From positions 12,090,001 to 12,154,000 of the forward strand of contig NC_003283.11 of the NCBI RefSeq assembly GCF_000002985.6: a DNA stretch of 64,000 bases, in the 5' to 3' direction. A program made the position numbers and the translations under genes. Source of the stretch: Caenorhabditis elegans. Lineage: Eukaryota; Nematoda; Chromadorea; Rhabditida; Rhabditidae. Positions 48,270 to 61,097 of this stretch are shown one piece after another (position 1 is the stretch's first letter; every line of letters begins with the position of its first letter). The notes below the pieces were generated by a model. That model saw nothing but the letters and a program-made list of their open reading frames with translations. It was not told where the DNA came from and made no database searches.

Positions 48270-50323
48270 ATGATTTCAAAAAATGCTCACGAATATAAAC
48301 TTCTACTTGAAAATCCGGAAGATAAAAACTTGAAAAATACTTTAATTGCTAGAATGCCAGAAAGAAAGACATATGTTGTTATAGTATTGTTGTGTTTTTT
48401 CTATCTATTTTATGGATCAAATATTTCAAAAGAATGGAAAATATAAGATTCAGTAAAAGATTCAAAAGATATTGAGGTTGAAATAATTACTCCTAAAATA
48501 GTTTCGAAATATTTATTGACGAAAGAAACAAAACGATTAACTCAAAAACTTCCAGTATCACATGTTTTTGTGGCATCTGCTTACTATTATCCTACATCAA
48601 AATCGTAAGTTTTTTTCTTTTTTTAATACATTCATATCCACTGCAATTTTTTTCAGGCTTGGCAGTAATGCAATTGCATTGAATATTGTCATTGACTCAA
48701 TAAATTTTGACACAAATCACTATAAATATAATTTTGTTGGATCGAATGAAACTTATTCGAAATCTGGAATTGCCATTTCTCAAACGTAAGCATTTTCATG
48801 TCAATTATTACAGAGGAAGGTCGAGTATAAAAGTTTTCCGAGTATTCGAAAGTTAAGGAAGCATGTCATTGAAAGCCATATATCTTCAGGGAACCAAATA
48901 AAAAATGCCGATATGCTCCAGCTGTGGCAAGGGGAAACAGCGTTCCCAATTTGACAAAATTGGAATTGGAATCAAATGGGACTAAAGTTGAGGTGAGTTA
49001 AAAAAAACAAACTTCAAATGATTTCTTTATTACGTTTTTAGATTCCATTTAAAATGGCTCGTTACTCTGCACCAAAGCCTGTTGTAATTTGTATATCTCC
49101 ACAGTTTGTAGCTGAACAATGGCAAATTTTCTTGATGCATGTTCATACAGCACACAGGTAGCTATGAAATGTTTTCAAATTTTTATTTAATTTTTTCATT
49201 TTTTACTATAGATTTGGAGCTCACATGCATATTTATGTCATTTCAATTGTGAATGCATATTACGATTTGATGAAAGAATACGAACGTCAAGGATACATTA
49301 CAATGGATATGTGGCTCAAAATGAAGTTTGATGAACCAGGGTCACCTTACTTTGAACCAAATTTGAATACGGGGTTGAGAAATCAAGCAGGAGCTTTATC
49401 GGATTGCTTATTACAATACAAGGTATTTTATAAAAAATCGCAAAATAATATAAATTTTATATTCGATTAAACAAATTTTCAAGAATTCTAGGAAGCAGCT
49501 AAATATATTGCATTTTTTGACTTGGATGATATTCTATTTCCATTGAATTACCCAACGTATTTGGAAGAATTCAATGCAGAATGGGCTAAACAACCAAATA
49601 CAACTTCTTTGGTATATGGTAGAAGGGAACATGAATTTGTGAAAGGTACGTTTAAGAACTTTTACATAACTAAGAAAAAAAATAATTGCAGCTGAAACGT
49701 TATCCGATTTCAATTTCTATGAATTGGTATCGAGTTTAAAATCATCTCTTGTCAAAGCAGGAAAAGTAATTGTAAAACCAGAATTGCACAATTCCAAAAC
49801 CCAACAACGAGGTAAGTGCCGAATGTTAACACATATATAACCTTAAGCTAGAAAAAGATTAAACTTTTCGATCTGAAATTTTTAATTTTTCAGAAACAAT
49901 GTAAAATTCCCACATCTTGTTCATGTTCAACGTCCAGTTCAAAAACATGGAAACAATGGAATTAAGAATTTATGGAAATTTCATTTTTCTGAATTTAATG
50001 AGACAATTCACAAAGAAGACGTTAAAGCAATTGATGCTGATATTCAAAGAATGAAAAATCTCCCAACTATTTCAGATATTGGTAAACTTCTTCCAAATAT
50101 TGATTTCTATTTCCCAATTATATTCAAATGCTACTTGAAACAGTTTTATGGACGTGAAATAACAGAATGCCCTAATGCTGAGAAATGTGTACTTCCACAG
50201 AGATCTGATTACAAGTGTATGCATACAGATGCCGAATATGTGTCTGGTCCTTCAACAAAACCGCTAACTTTTCATTACTTTAAGAATCCTTTCTGGTCTT
50301 CTGATTACGGGTGTTATCAATAA
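48270..50323 (+). pseudogene. GT92 glycosyltransferase, probably broken copy
   Basis: Second GT92 gene, similar along its length to the copy at the left edge. Putative exons: 48270 (or ATG 48354)-48604, 48657-48785, 48890-48992, 49042-49157, 49212-49422, 49492-49645, 49692-49811 and 49894-50323. A signal anchor is clear (YVVIVLLCFFYLFYG), then a stem, [34 protein letters not shown] and a C-terminus ending SSDYGCYQ. Two lesions show: an in-frame TAA at 48444-48446 between the anchor and the catalytic part, and a phase clash between the exon ending 49811 (one base left over) and the exon starting 49894 (needs two). The clash is most simply a one-base indel shortly before 49811. A weak 60-nt intron (48394-48453) could remove the TAA but would also remove half the anchor. 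If translated at all, the product would be abnormal. Confidence 0.6.
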
Positions 50324-50951
50324 ATTTTCATGTAATGTTTTTTTTTAATTCTGTGAAATCTTGAACCTTTCGTGGTTTTTAGGAAAACAACTGTAAATTA
50401 CTAAATTCTTAAAAAATTGTATCAAGCAATTTTCTCTGGATATACAAAAGTGTGTAATTGGTGTGTGACGTCATTTGCGAAATAGAATGCATGTCAAGAA
50501 TGGGAGCATTGAACGCTTTGAATCATCCACAATATAAGTATGGAAGTTCCTGGTTTTTGGGTGTGTTTCTCTTTTTTGGTAGTTAAATTCATGTATAAGA
50601 AAATTTGTAGAATATGCAAAGTTTCCATTTTTGCCATTTCGACGTACTTTTATGAGGCATTTTTTAAAATTAGACTTCTTCAGTTCATGTTAAATCAAAT
50701 ATTGGACATTTTCAAAATTTACCAGTGCAATCGGATTTGAATGGCATGCGTTGGAAAAAAAAAAAGTACAGTGACAAAACATTCAAACTGTTTTTGGTTT
50801 CCCTCGCTGTTTCCGTTTGCTTTTTCTCTCTCTTTTTACTGTCGGTTATTCATGTCCGGTCGAGAGAAAAATGTAAAACACATATTTCAAAGTTTGGCTG
50901 AAAATGTTTTTCAATAGCAACTGAAAACATTATTCCATATTTCGATCGGCC
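50324..50951. other. Intergenic, GT92 pseudogene to ENPP copy 2
   Basis: A 66-codon frame at 50540-50740 has no recognisable features. Otherwise nothing seen. Confidence 0.5.
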
Positions 50952-53900
50952 ATGAGCAACCGTGTTGTAGATGTGAACTCCAAAAAAACAGGAACGTCAT
51001 GGAAGAAAAAGTTAATGAAGTAGGTATATTTTTAAAAGAATTCCTGAACACCCATTTATTTCATTTTCGATCTAGTTCTTATCATTTGATTGATTACATA
51101 CACTTTTCTCGGAAAGCTTTTCTTTTCATCCTTTTGCTTTGCTTTTCAGTTTCGTTTTCCTTTACATTAATAATTAAAAGTTTCTATAAAAAACTACTAT
51201 TTTTCCTAAATTTTGTTATTTATGTATAAGCCATATAGAGGACGTCTTTCAGGAAACCTTGCTCAGCCTTCTTTTGTACTTTGGTCGGGGCGAATTTATA
51301 TTTTAACAAAACTTACTATTAGTTATCTAAAATTAGTAAGTTTTGTTAAAATATATGTTTAACTTTTCTAAATCATATAAAATGTTAAGATTATCAAACT
51401 TTTCTTATAAGTTTTTTTTTCAGGATAGTTATTTGGAGCCTAGCCATGTTATCGTTTATTGCTGGATTAGTGTTATTGGGACTTGTTGCAGCAGCCACTA
51501 TTGTTAGTTTTTTTTTCAATAAATTATGAAGACTTTTATCCAGAGTTGGTTATTTTTCCCCGTTTGAATTTTTTATTTTCAGAGCGGATCAAAAAATTTG
51601 CCAACTGCAGAATACAAGTGGGCCGGGTGTGAAAATCTTGGGAAATGTCAAATTGACGGATTTTCGACCCCGCCTCTAGTCATATTAAGTTTTGATGGAT
51701 TTGCGAAAGAATATTTAGAAAGAAGAATAGTAAAATCGTTGGAATTGATAGCAGAATGTGGAGTGAAAGCCGATAGGGTATATCCATCATTTCCATCAAA
51801 AACTTTTCCAAATCATTACACAATGGTAACTGGTTTATATCCTGAATCACATGGAATCAGTGAGTTAAAAATTCATTTAAAATCAAATAGCTTCTTCCAG
51901 CTGACAATTACGTGTTTGATCCTAATTTGTACCCAGAACTACTCGCTATGAGAAAACATGAAGCCAAAGAGTTTTATCAAGCTGAGCCCGTATGTTTTTA
52001 TTCTTTAAATATCCCTTCAAAATTTCTGAGTTTTAGATTTGGTCGGCATACAAAAGATTAACTGGAAACCGTGTTCATTGCCTTTTCTGGGTCGGGTGTT
52101 ATTATAATATTACGGGGTATATGCCAGATGTATCTCCTGATTATAATCAAGAGTTACCATTAAAAGAAAGAATTGATACAGTTTGTTCGTCACGATTTTC
52201 GAGTAACTTTCTAAACTTTCAGTTAATTGGATGGCTCAAACTCCCAGAAACTGAACGCCCTGCACTTATAACTGCTTATCTTCACGAACCAGATCAAGCT
52301 GGCCACATGCAGAAAAATGTATTCAAGTCACTTTAAAAATACAACCCTACAAATTCAGGTCAATCAAGAGCTTGAAGAAGTAAATAATTATATTGATATT
52401 CTGATGAAAGCTTTACATGACGAAAATCTACTTGAATGTGTAAATTTAGTTATTGTATCTGATCATGGAATGCAAGCTTTGAATAATTCAATCGAAGTTG
52501 AAACAATTGTAAATATGGATGGATTAGTTTTATCAAAAGGCGTTGTTGCAAGAATACATCTAAATGAAACCGGTTAGTAAACAGTTCATAGAACATTTAT
52601 CTTTGAAGATTTTTTTCAGATAGATCAATAGATGAAGTAGCTGGCGAAATAAGATGTAAAATTGATGGAGTAAAAGTGAATACAATTAATGACATACCTT
52701 TACGGAAGCATTACTCAAAATCAAAACGTGTTGGCGATATTATTATTGAAGGGAAACCAGGAACTTCGTTTTACAAGTACATAGATAATTTGAGAAAAAA
52801 AATTTAAAAAAAAACGCTTTTTTAGAAGTGAAACCAACCTAGGAGACCATGGATACGACTATCATAATGAAAATATGCATACTGTAATGTTTGCCCGCGG
52901 ACCATCTTTTCTACAAAATGTCACAGTTCCTTCGTTTCAAAATGTTCAATATATGAATTTGTGGCTCTATTTGCTTGGTTTAGAAGGAACAGTGGACAAT
53001 AATGGCACAATTGGATTTTTCGATAGCATTTTGAAAAACCCACCAATTAGAGAAAATAAATGGGATTCTATGGAGTAAGTTTTTGAAAGAATGTTTTTTT
53101 TATGAGATTTAATGTTGAGATTTCTTATTAACTTCAGGGAATGTCTAAATTTTGGATCAGCAGAAGTTCTTCAGTGTGATAAAGCCGAGGGGCACGATTT
53201 GGTAAGATCAATTTTCAAACTGTAACTTTAAAATCCCAAAGTTCAGAAGAAGCTTTCTCTTCATTTGGAAAATTGCAAAGAACACCAAAATCTCCCGATT
53301 TACTCGAAAAATAACTGCTTTCAAAGTTATTGTGAGAATTCACTTATCATTCATAAAAATCGTCAAGGTAACTATTTTTTGTTTAAGTTGTTGTTGTTTT
53401 TTTTTCTAAAAGTTTAAGATGTTCGCAAGGGTGTGATCGAATCTTTAACATTCAGCTTCTCCAGAAACCAGAGTGTTTTTGAAAATTCATTTAGTTTTGT
53501 AAACACTAAATATTCAATTGAATGTCCTAAACTTGACACCAAAGATAATTTCTTCACTGCTGGATCAGAAGGTGTGTTAACTGTTGATACTGTGCAAAAA
53601 AAACTTCGAAATTGTTTTAGCAATTAGTAAACTAGCCAATGCTCAATACAAATTCCCATCTTCTTTTATGAAAAGTGAGTTAATTTCCAGTTTACTTTCT
53701 TTGAAAGATGAAACCATCAAGTTTGTAGATATTTGGGTGCCTCTTTCAATAAAAACAGATGAATACCTAAAACATTATGGAAAACTATTTGTACTATCTG
53801 GACTAGCGGTTGATAGAAATTTAGATGGAATAGCGGACGATGAAGAATCAAAGTACCTACAATTAAAACCTATTGAATTTTAATTTTTCATTTTAGAGAG

Positions 53901-54238
53901 CCAACTCATTTCTACCGTATTCTGATTACATGTACCGGAAATTGGCTGTCTACAAATCCACCATTATGCAAAAAGTATAGTGACACGAAAGCACTAGCTT
54001 TCGTTTTTCCTATTTTGAACAAAAAAACAACAATGGATTGTATGGTAGGTCACTAATAAATATTTGGTTTCATAATCAAGTTAAAATTCTGAAACAGGAT
54101 TCTGATGCCATTCTTCTTGATTACACATCAACTATCGAAGATGTAGAAAACATTGCTAGTTTTCAATTTCAAATTGGAGCATTAAGTCACCAACAAAACG
54201 TGTATCTTCGCAGAAATATAACAACATCACTTTGGTAA
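50952..54238 (+). CDS. Ecto-nucleotide pyrophosphatase/phosphodiesterase (ENPP), copy 2
   Basis: Paralogue of the ENPP at 41.5-47.3 kb, with a shorter stalk. Exons 50952-51019, 51424-51502, 51583-51859, 51901-51989, 52037-52180, 52223-52318, 52359-52572, 52620-52776, 52826-53074, 53138-53201, 53247-53367, 53419-53571, 53621-53852, 53897-54044 and 54098-54238 give 743 residues. Basic cytosolic tail (SWKKKLMK), signal anchor around LAMLSFIAGLVLLGLVAAA, then catalytic domain: LSFDGF, nucleophile Thr in PSKTFPNHY, HEPDQAGHM, SDHGM and LGDHGYDY. The nuclease-like domain has DRNLDGIADDEE. All expected metal-binding residues are visible. A GT...AG pair of only 33 nt (53675-53707) keeps the frame either way; I treat it as coding. 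AATAAA at 54271-54276, 23 bp before the end of the convergent che-11 coding region. Confidence 0.88.
51298..51354. repeat. Hairpin-forming inverted repeat in intron 1 of ENPP copy 2
   Basis: ATATTTTAACAAAACTTACT at 51298 is repeated as its exact complement ending near 51354, with an approximately 16-bp loop. Intron 51020-51423. Confidence 0.8.
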
Positions 54239-54294
54239 ACGAGTTCCATATCAGATTATTTTCATTGTTCAATAAAAATATTAATATTACAATA

Positions 54295-57200
54295 TTACGA
54301 AACATTTTGTCTCCGTAAAGAATGTGAAAAATCGACTTCTTCACCATCAGATTCAACTTCTTCTTTCTTTTTCTTTGTCACTCTTTCCATTCTCATTTCA
54401 TCACATACTTTATCCAATGTGGATGTCTCTACGAAAGTTTCCAAATCAACATTTGGTACTTTCTTTTGTAATCCTGTAATTGCTCTGTACGCAGGTTTCC
54501 AATTCTTCCGAGAGGCATGATCTTCAATTATAAGAGCAAAAAGTCGTGTACACGGGACAATATCATCATCAATTGATTCTTCTGCAAGAGTTGTTAATTG
54601 ACGCATTCCATCCGCTGCATCGTTTTTCATTACTCTAAATTAATTTTTCAGCCCAATTCTTGAATTTTTTACTCACTCTAAAACACTCTGCAGTTTCCTC
54701 AGTTGAACTACATATTTTTTCAAATCCTCTTTCAATGCATCAAGTCCAGTCGTGGACATATTTTTTTGTTCTGCTTCCAGAACACAAACTGCCGCCATTT
54801 CCAAAGCTCCCATCGATTTATCAAGAGTTCTCAAATGTTCGGCTTCAATCTAAAAATAAACAAATAACATGTCAAACACTAAGAACCTCATACAATTGCA
54901 ACTGATTTGTAGAAATTTCCAAGATGTTCAAAAGATTGTGATTTTGTATAAAATGTTTCGATATCTTTCATTGTCTGCTGATTATCTTGCCAATCAGTCG
55001 TTTGTAAGAAATTGGCTGCCAGAATGTAGATCTCCTTGTTTCGAGCAGTGTTTGCAAAAAATCGAATTTTTTGAATGTCTCCGGATTTGAGAAGAGCTCT
55101 CATTGCCTGAAATGGAAACTGAGCATTATATAAATTATACCAACATACAGATAGTTTGTCTCCTGCTTGTGTAAACTTCTTTGCTGCTGCTGAGTAGGCA
55201 CCTTGTTGAAGACAAAGCTCCGCCACTGTTTCAAGAACTTGTTTTCTTTCTTGTACATTTGGCATGTCATCTTCAAAATGTGTAAATTTTACATGAATCT
55301 CAAAAGAAAACACGAACCTTTTGTTGGAGTCATAAGTTCTGCAAATTTATCACTGACTCTCACATTCCTATTTTTGCATAATTGTACGGCTCCAGAAAAC
55401 TCTTTTGCTAGGCACAAAAAGTTAACTGCCTTCTCGTAGTTTTGATTATTTTCAAAGAATTCAGCAGCTCTTCTCAATATTTTTGGATCTGTTCCTGCAT
55501 CCAAATCCTTGGTAATTAAATCCAGAGCGCTGAACTGTTCAGTACGAAATGCCAAATCAAGAGCTCTTCCAATCATTCCAGCTTTATGATACAGCATTAC
55601 AGCTTTGTGTGCATATCCAGGAAGATCTTCGTAGTATCTTGCAGCGCTTACAAGTTCAGATCCACCCGCCATCAAGCATAAATTAGCAAGCCTATCTTTC
55701 ATGTCATGCTCTTTTGCGAGACGTATTGCAGATGACAGCGCTCGTGCCTTTGTGAAGAATTTCACAGCTTTCACTACGTCACCATCATTTTCATACATTC
55801 TTCCAATTAGATAACACGCTGCTTTATCTTTTGATTCTTCGGCAAGCCGAGCAGCCTCATCGGTTTTGCCTTGAATACACTTTACACGAACCATGCAGTA
55901 ATAATCTTTTGCAGAAGAGTAGAAGCTTATTGCACCCTCCAATTCTCCAACACTTTCCAAGTAGGCTCCCCACCAACTATACAATGATCTGAATTTTTGT
56001 GAATTAATATTTTTTAGAATTTTTGAATAAACTCGCTCTTCACGTTTTCTACGAACATATTGTTCTATTTGTTTTGGATAGTCTTTGAGCATTCGGAAAA
56101 CTTCAAAAGCATGAACTCCTGCTTTTTCGTAACTGAAAATATATTTTTTGTTATCATTCAAAACTACAAATAAACCAACTTCTCAATAGCAGCTTCAATA
56201 CTTGCTTGATCTCTTCTTGCTTCCAAATACTTTGCATAGTTGTAATGAGTATTTCTCAAATGAATACGATCCTTTGTTTCAGCAATTTCAAAAGCTGATG
56301 ACCACATATTTTGAGACTGATAAAGCTTGTTCATCAAATCATATCTTTCATTTTGTGCATAGATAATCAATGCTTCCTCCAGCATACTCAATTCAATTGC
56401 CAAAGCTGCACACTTCATTGAATCATTCTCCCCATTTTGTTGAGATCTCCGCACCGCCCGGGCTCCTCTCACATTTTTCATATGTCCCAGACAAACCATT
56501 GCAACATCTAGTCGACGTGTTTTAATACTCATTGATGCCATATGATCCCATACACTATCGCTTAAAAATCATAATCACAAATAGAGTTTCTTGAGTTAAC
56601 AACGGACCTTTTTATGAATTGAATTGCTTTAAATGCAGCGTCCATGCTACCAATCGTCAGGTAAAATGAGAAATCCATCATGGCTTTTCTAGTTGATTCG
56701 TCACAATTTTCGTTTCCTGAAATAAATGTATTTTTATAACTTGCAACTGGGTCCTTTCATACCTAAAAACTCTCGAAGACATTTAGCCACGAGAGTTTTT
56801 CCAATAGTTCTCTCATCTCGATTGTCTTCCTCATCCCATCCAGATTTCCGAACAAAATAAAAATTTGGAACAGAGACTGAAACAAGTTTTCCACAATGCA
56901 GATTTTTTTGCTGCATTCCTTGAAGTTGTATTCCATGTTCAGAAGTTACAAATGCTGTTAAAACTCTTTGATCGGTCTGAAAACAAGATGGAAGTTTTCT
57001 AAGTTTTTTTAAACAATTGACCTGGTTAAAAATGTGTTATATTGTTTTGAAAATTCTACATTTGTCCAGATTGAAGTAACTTACTGATTCAGGTTCAACA
57101 TGTATGCATTCAACTACAAGATATCTTGCATCATTCTCATCCCATTCAAAAGCTCCAGGACGATGGTTCATCATTTGAAATCTTGATTGTTCTCTTGCCA

Positions 57201-60200
57201 TTTTCCGTGCAGCTGCTGTAACAGGTCTTCCACTGCTTGTATGAGCAAGTTCTGCTTGGGTTTCATATTCTTGCGTATCTGTCATTCCACGATCAAACGA
57301 GAAATAAGAAACTGCATCGAGTTCGGCGTCGTAGACAAGTAGGCGTTCAGCAACTGTCGACACGTCCTGAAAAATTTTAAGCTCCTGCATTATTTGCAAC
57401 AAAACAACTACCTCTAAATAAGATACAGCGACTTTATTTCCAGTATGATTGATTCGGATTGTATGAAATTTATAAAAATTCTTCACATTTTCGATAATGT
57501 ATTTCGAATTGTGTTCTTGTTGGGCATCTCTGAAAGTTTAATATCAATAAATCAATAGCTTCTAGTAAATTTTTGTACTTTGCGCTTAAGTTATAAATTC
57601 GAATGAATCCATTTGTAGTAGCAACTGCCATCCAACATCGATTCACTTCAAGTATTTCCGGATCACCTTCAATTTCCGGTAAGGAAATTTCTTGTCGAAG
57701 AGTTCCTTGAAGAGTCCTCGCAAATATTTTGTCTTTTTCGATGCAATACAAGTTTTGATTCACAATTGCAACAGAAGTTGTGTTACAAGAAAATGATGTG
57801 CATTGGATAGTTGCAAGAGATGTTTGTACGTCATAAGTGACTACCTGCAAATTTTTATTAAACCGGTGATTCAGAATATCTGTTGAATACCGTATCTTCA
57901 TTCCAAACAACAAGTTGCTTCTCTCCGAGACAAATTCCTTTTGCAGAAGGAATAGACAACTTCAAATCTTGAGAGACTCCACTTGTCGCATGTAAAAGAG
58001 TGAAACTATTTGAACTGGTCTGAATTGCCGCCATTTTTCCACGCATTTTTACTGTCAATGAGTTTTCTCCAATTAAGACAAGATCTTCTTCAGTTATTAA
58101 AGCAGCTGTGCTCAGTATCGGACTCCAACGAATTAATGAAACCTTAAATAAGCTCTCTTAAAATTAGACGTTTAGGTTATCATAATAATTGCATTTTAAG
58201 TATACCTTAATGTAAGTTAAAAAATTATAGTGTTGTAGTTCCGGTTAGAGGCATTGGCAGCACTCAGCAAAAAATCAAAAGTATGGAGTTAAAAAATTCA
58301 CACTAAAACACATAGACTACCATATCAAACATCAAAAAACAAATTAATTTTGTGAGGTTGAGTGAATTGGCTATAACTATGTTGACAAATGAAGTTTGAA
58401 TGACAACTAGCAAAATAAACGTTCTCAACCGAAATAGATGAAAAAATATACACTATTAAAATACTATGTTTTTGTGGAAAACTGAAAAAATTTCCTACTT
58501 TGGAAAAAGCTATTTTGTTTTTAGTTCAGTTCTATAAACTCAAAATTTATAAGAAACTCGAATAGGAATAACATTTGGAGGATATTCTCATCTAACATTC
58601 TAAAAGGGGATTAGCGTGTCATCTTCACTCACCTGGCTATCGACATGCGTGCTGGGACTCAAATTCCAAGCACTCTCGACATTAGTATCAGTTCGTTTTC
58701 GTTTCCATTCAGCAATATTATTGAGACTCGTTGCCGCAGTTATCACACCTGATCAATATTTTCTTTGATTACCTCTATTTCCGGTTTTCTTACCTCTTTT
58801 CCCATTAACTGTGACTACATTTATTGTCTCATCTGGTTGAAATCCCTTGTTTACATCTAATGCAATTGTTCCATTCTCCTCTTTTATCAAGTCCCATACT
58901 CGAATTTCTTTTTCACCATAACACATCACCAGTATTCCATCATCCAATTCCAAAGAATATTTTTCAGATTTTCCTCCGAGTTTCACTTTTACTCGTTCTG
59001 CGCATCGCATTTCAGATGTTCCCTTGGCCAAATGAAAAATGAAGCAATCTCTTGTAAATACAATAATTATCGATATTGTCTCACAGTATCCCATGAATAA
59101 GATTTCCGAGTCCAGCTGAAAATTTTTCCAATTTTTTAATTTTAGATTTTTAAACATAATTTGAGTTTTTATTTATGAGTAACCACTAGTCAGATATGTC
59201 AAAAATAATAATATTTGGATAAATTTTTAAAAAATTTTCTGTAGTTCTGTTTGTATTTTTGAATAGAATTTTTATATTTACGAGAAAATCAAAATCTTCT
59301 TAAACAAATTCTTGATGCCTTTTATCTCTAAAATTATTTTTGGAGCGGTCAAAGTAACTTCTCTACAGCATAGGTGAATCTGGACCACTGTAATGTAAAA
59401 GACTGTTGTGAAAAGAGGCGTGAGTCTTTAAAGAGAACAGTATTTCCTACTCGTCGCTTTTTTATTGGAGTTTTCTTACAATTAAATTTTTCCTTTGCCT
59501 TCTTGCATTTTGCTTAATAGTAATTAATTGGCATACAGTGCGTGCAACTTCCATAGAAGTAGAATTTATAAATTTTTTTACTAAACATGGAAAATTTTGA
59601 AAAATTATAAACTACTGTATTATTTCATCTGCTTGTAAATATTTATTAGGAACCAGAACTCTTCAATACAAAGTTGGCTACATTTGTGCATAGACTAGTA
59701 ACCTTTATCCTAGCTCACCTTATGAATAGTCCGTTGTCGGTCATTATCCACTCCATAAATGGTACCTGATTTGCCTGCAAATAAGAACTCAGTACCCTTT
59801 GGTACAGTACTCTTTTCATCTCTTCTTTCTGCCAGTGACTCTTTTGAACCGAACGGTGACTCATCAACTCCACTGTCATCATCCGTTACAGAAATTTTAC
59901 TTGGTTTGAATCTTAAATTTTACCATTTTTAATTTCACTCAGATTTATGAATTATATTACTTGTCATAGCTCAATCGTTTACACCATAACGTAATTTGAT
60001 CGTTCAGCTCAATCTGCATTATATTTGAAGTGGAAATTTCTTCTCCAATTACCATGTAGGAGTATAAATGGACTGATGATGGCTGAAATTAAATAAAATA
60101 ATTTGTAAGTTTTTTAAATTGATACTCACATTATGCAACGTCATCAAAACAGTTCCGTCGTGGCTCCAATCTACTCCTTGATTTGGAAATGGATATGTTT

Positions 60201-60689
60201 CGACCACAGTATGAGCTGAAATGAGTTTTCCATTACTAAAACATTATTTATATATATATATATAACTTTTTGTAGTATTAGTTTTTTGAAAATCACTCAC
60301 AAACATTCCCTCCTTTTGGAATAAAACAAACTCCTCCATCTTTCCATCCTACTACCACGAATTGTTTCTTTGGATGCCATCTTACACAAGAAACTGATCC
60401 TGGTTTTGATGGCCCCTTTTCTTGCACAGATCCCTTAAAATTGTTTCAATTATTATCTAATAAACGGGAAGATACGCTCAAGTACATATTTGTTTTAAAG
60501 ATCTATTGAAAATAACTCAAGGATTTAGCTTTGATCCATGAATAAAACAGATTATAATCTCGTTCGATTGTTCATTTTTCTTACTGAATGATCCGAAAAT
60601 GCGACATTTGCTTCTCCAGTTGTCTCATCTTGAGTTACAACACAAATCCAACCACAGTGAGGTGCCCATTCAATTAAAAATGGTTTCAT
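54295..60689 (-). CDS. che-11: Intraflagellar transport protein IFT140 (CHE-11)
   Basis: Core subunit of the IFT-A complex, needed for retrograde transport in sensory cilia. Nineteen minus-strand exons (60689-60585, 60433-60301, 60215-60130, 60082-59961, 59911-59719, 59115-58794, 58748-58633, 58142-57891, 57844-57579, 57529-57412, 57366-57085, 56976-56763, 56716-56608, 56560-56180, 56132-55318, 55270-55149, 55106-54894, 54849-54677, 54634-54295) sum exactly to 1,453 residues; human IFT140 has about 1,460. The N-terminal half is WD40 propeller sequence (for example [20 protein letters not shown] and KEIRVWDL). The C-terminal half is a TPR-like helical solenoid ([40 protein letters not shown]). 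The tail is acidic and Lys-rich. An X-box lies 71 bp upstream of the ATG, as expected for a DAF-19 target. Identification rests on protein family plus recalled map position. Confidence 0.93.
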
Positions 60690-60760
60690 TTATGTTAATA
60701 ATTGAAGAAATCGGGAAGTAAGGACAAAAAGTAAACAACAAAGGGGAGATGCGTGTTTTG

Positions 60761-60774
60761 GTTGCCATGGAGAT
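60761..60774 (-). promoter_or_regulatory. X-box (DAF-19/RFX site) of che-11
   Basis: Minus-strand sequence ATCTCCATGGCAAC, matching the nematode X-box consensus of two half sites around a central AT (RYYNYY AT RRNRAC). The nearest base is 71 bp upstream of the che-11 start codon, within the usual 60-150 bp range for ciliary genes. A GTAAACA forkhead-like heptamer lies nearby at 60731-60737 (plus strand). Confidence 0.85.
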
Positions 60775-61097
60775 TTTGCTCGCGGGGGAAGGCGGAATAG
60801 ATATTCGAATGGAATTGGAAAGAAAGGGGCAGTATTGAAGAAAAATGTCGATTTAAAACCAGATAAGTGAATTATTAAAATTTCGGGGAAACATCTAGAT
60901 AAATTCGGAAAAGGGGATGTTTCAAGAAAGAACTTGGGTTTGAACTGACGGGCAAAGGCAAAAAAAAAGACAAAATAAGTACATAATTTTCCTGGGTTCT
61001 TATCATGAATAAAGTTCCCCCACAAATGTTGAACATTAAAACATTTAACATAAATCAAAGTTGTATTGGAAATCATTTACCCTACTATGTACATAAG

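Noticed and set aside
60243-60266. TA microsatellite in a che-11 intron
   Set aside because: Short simple repeat of no evident significance.
60690-61076. 128-codon minus-strand frame directly upstream of che-11
   Set aside because: Ends right at the che-11 start codon, spans the X-box promoter and has no protein-like features.
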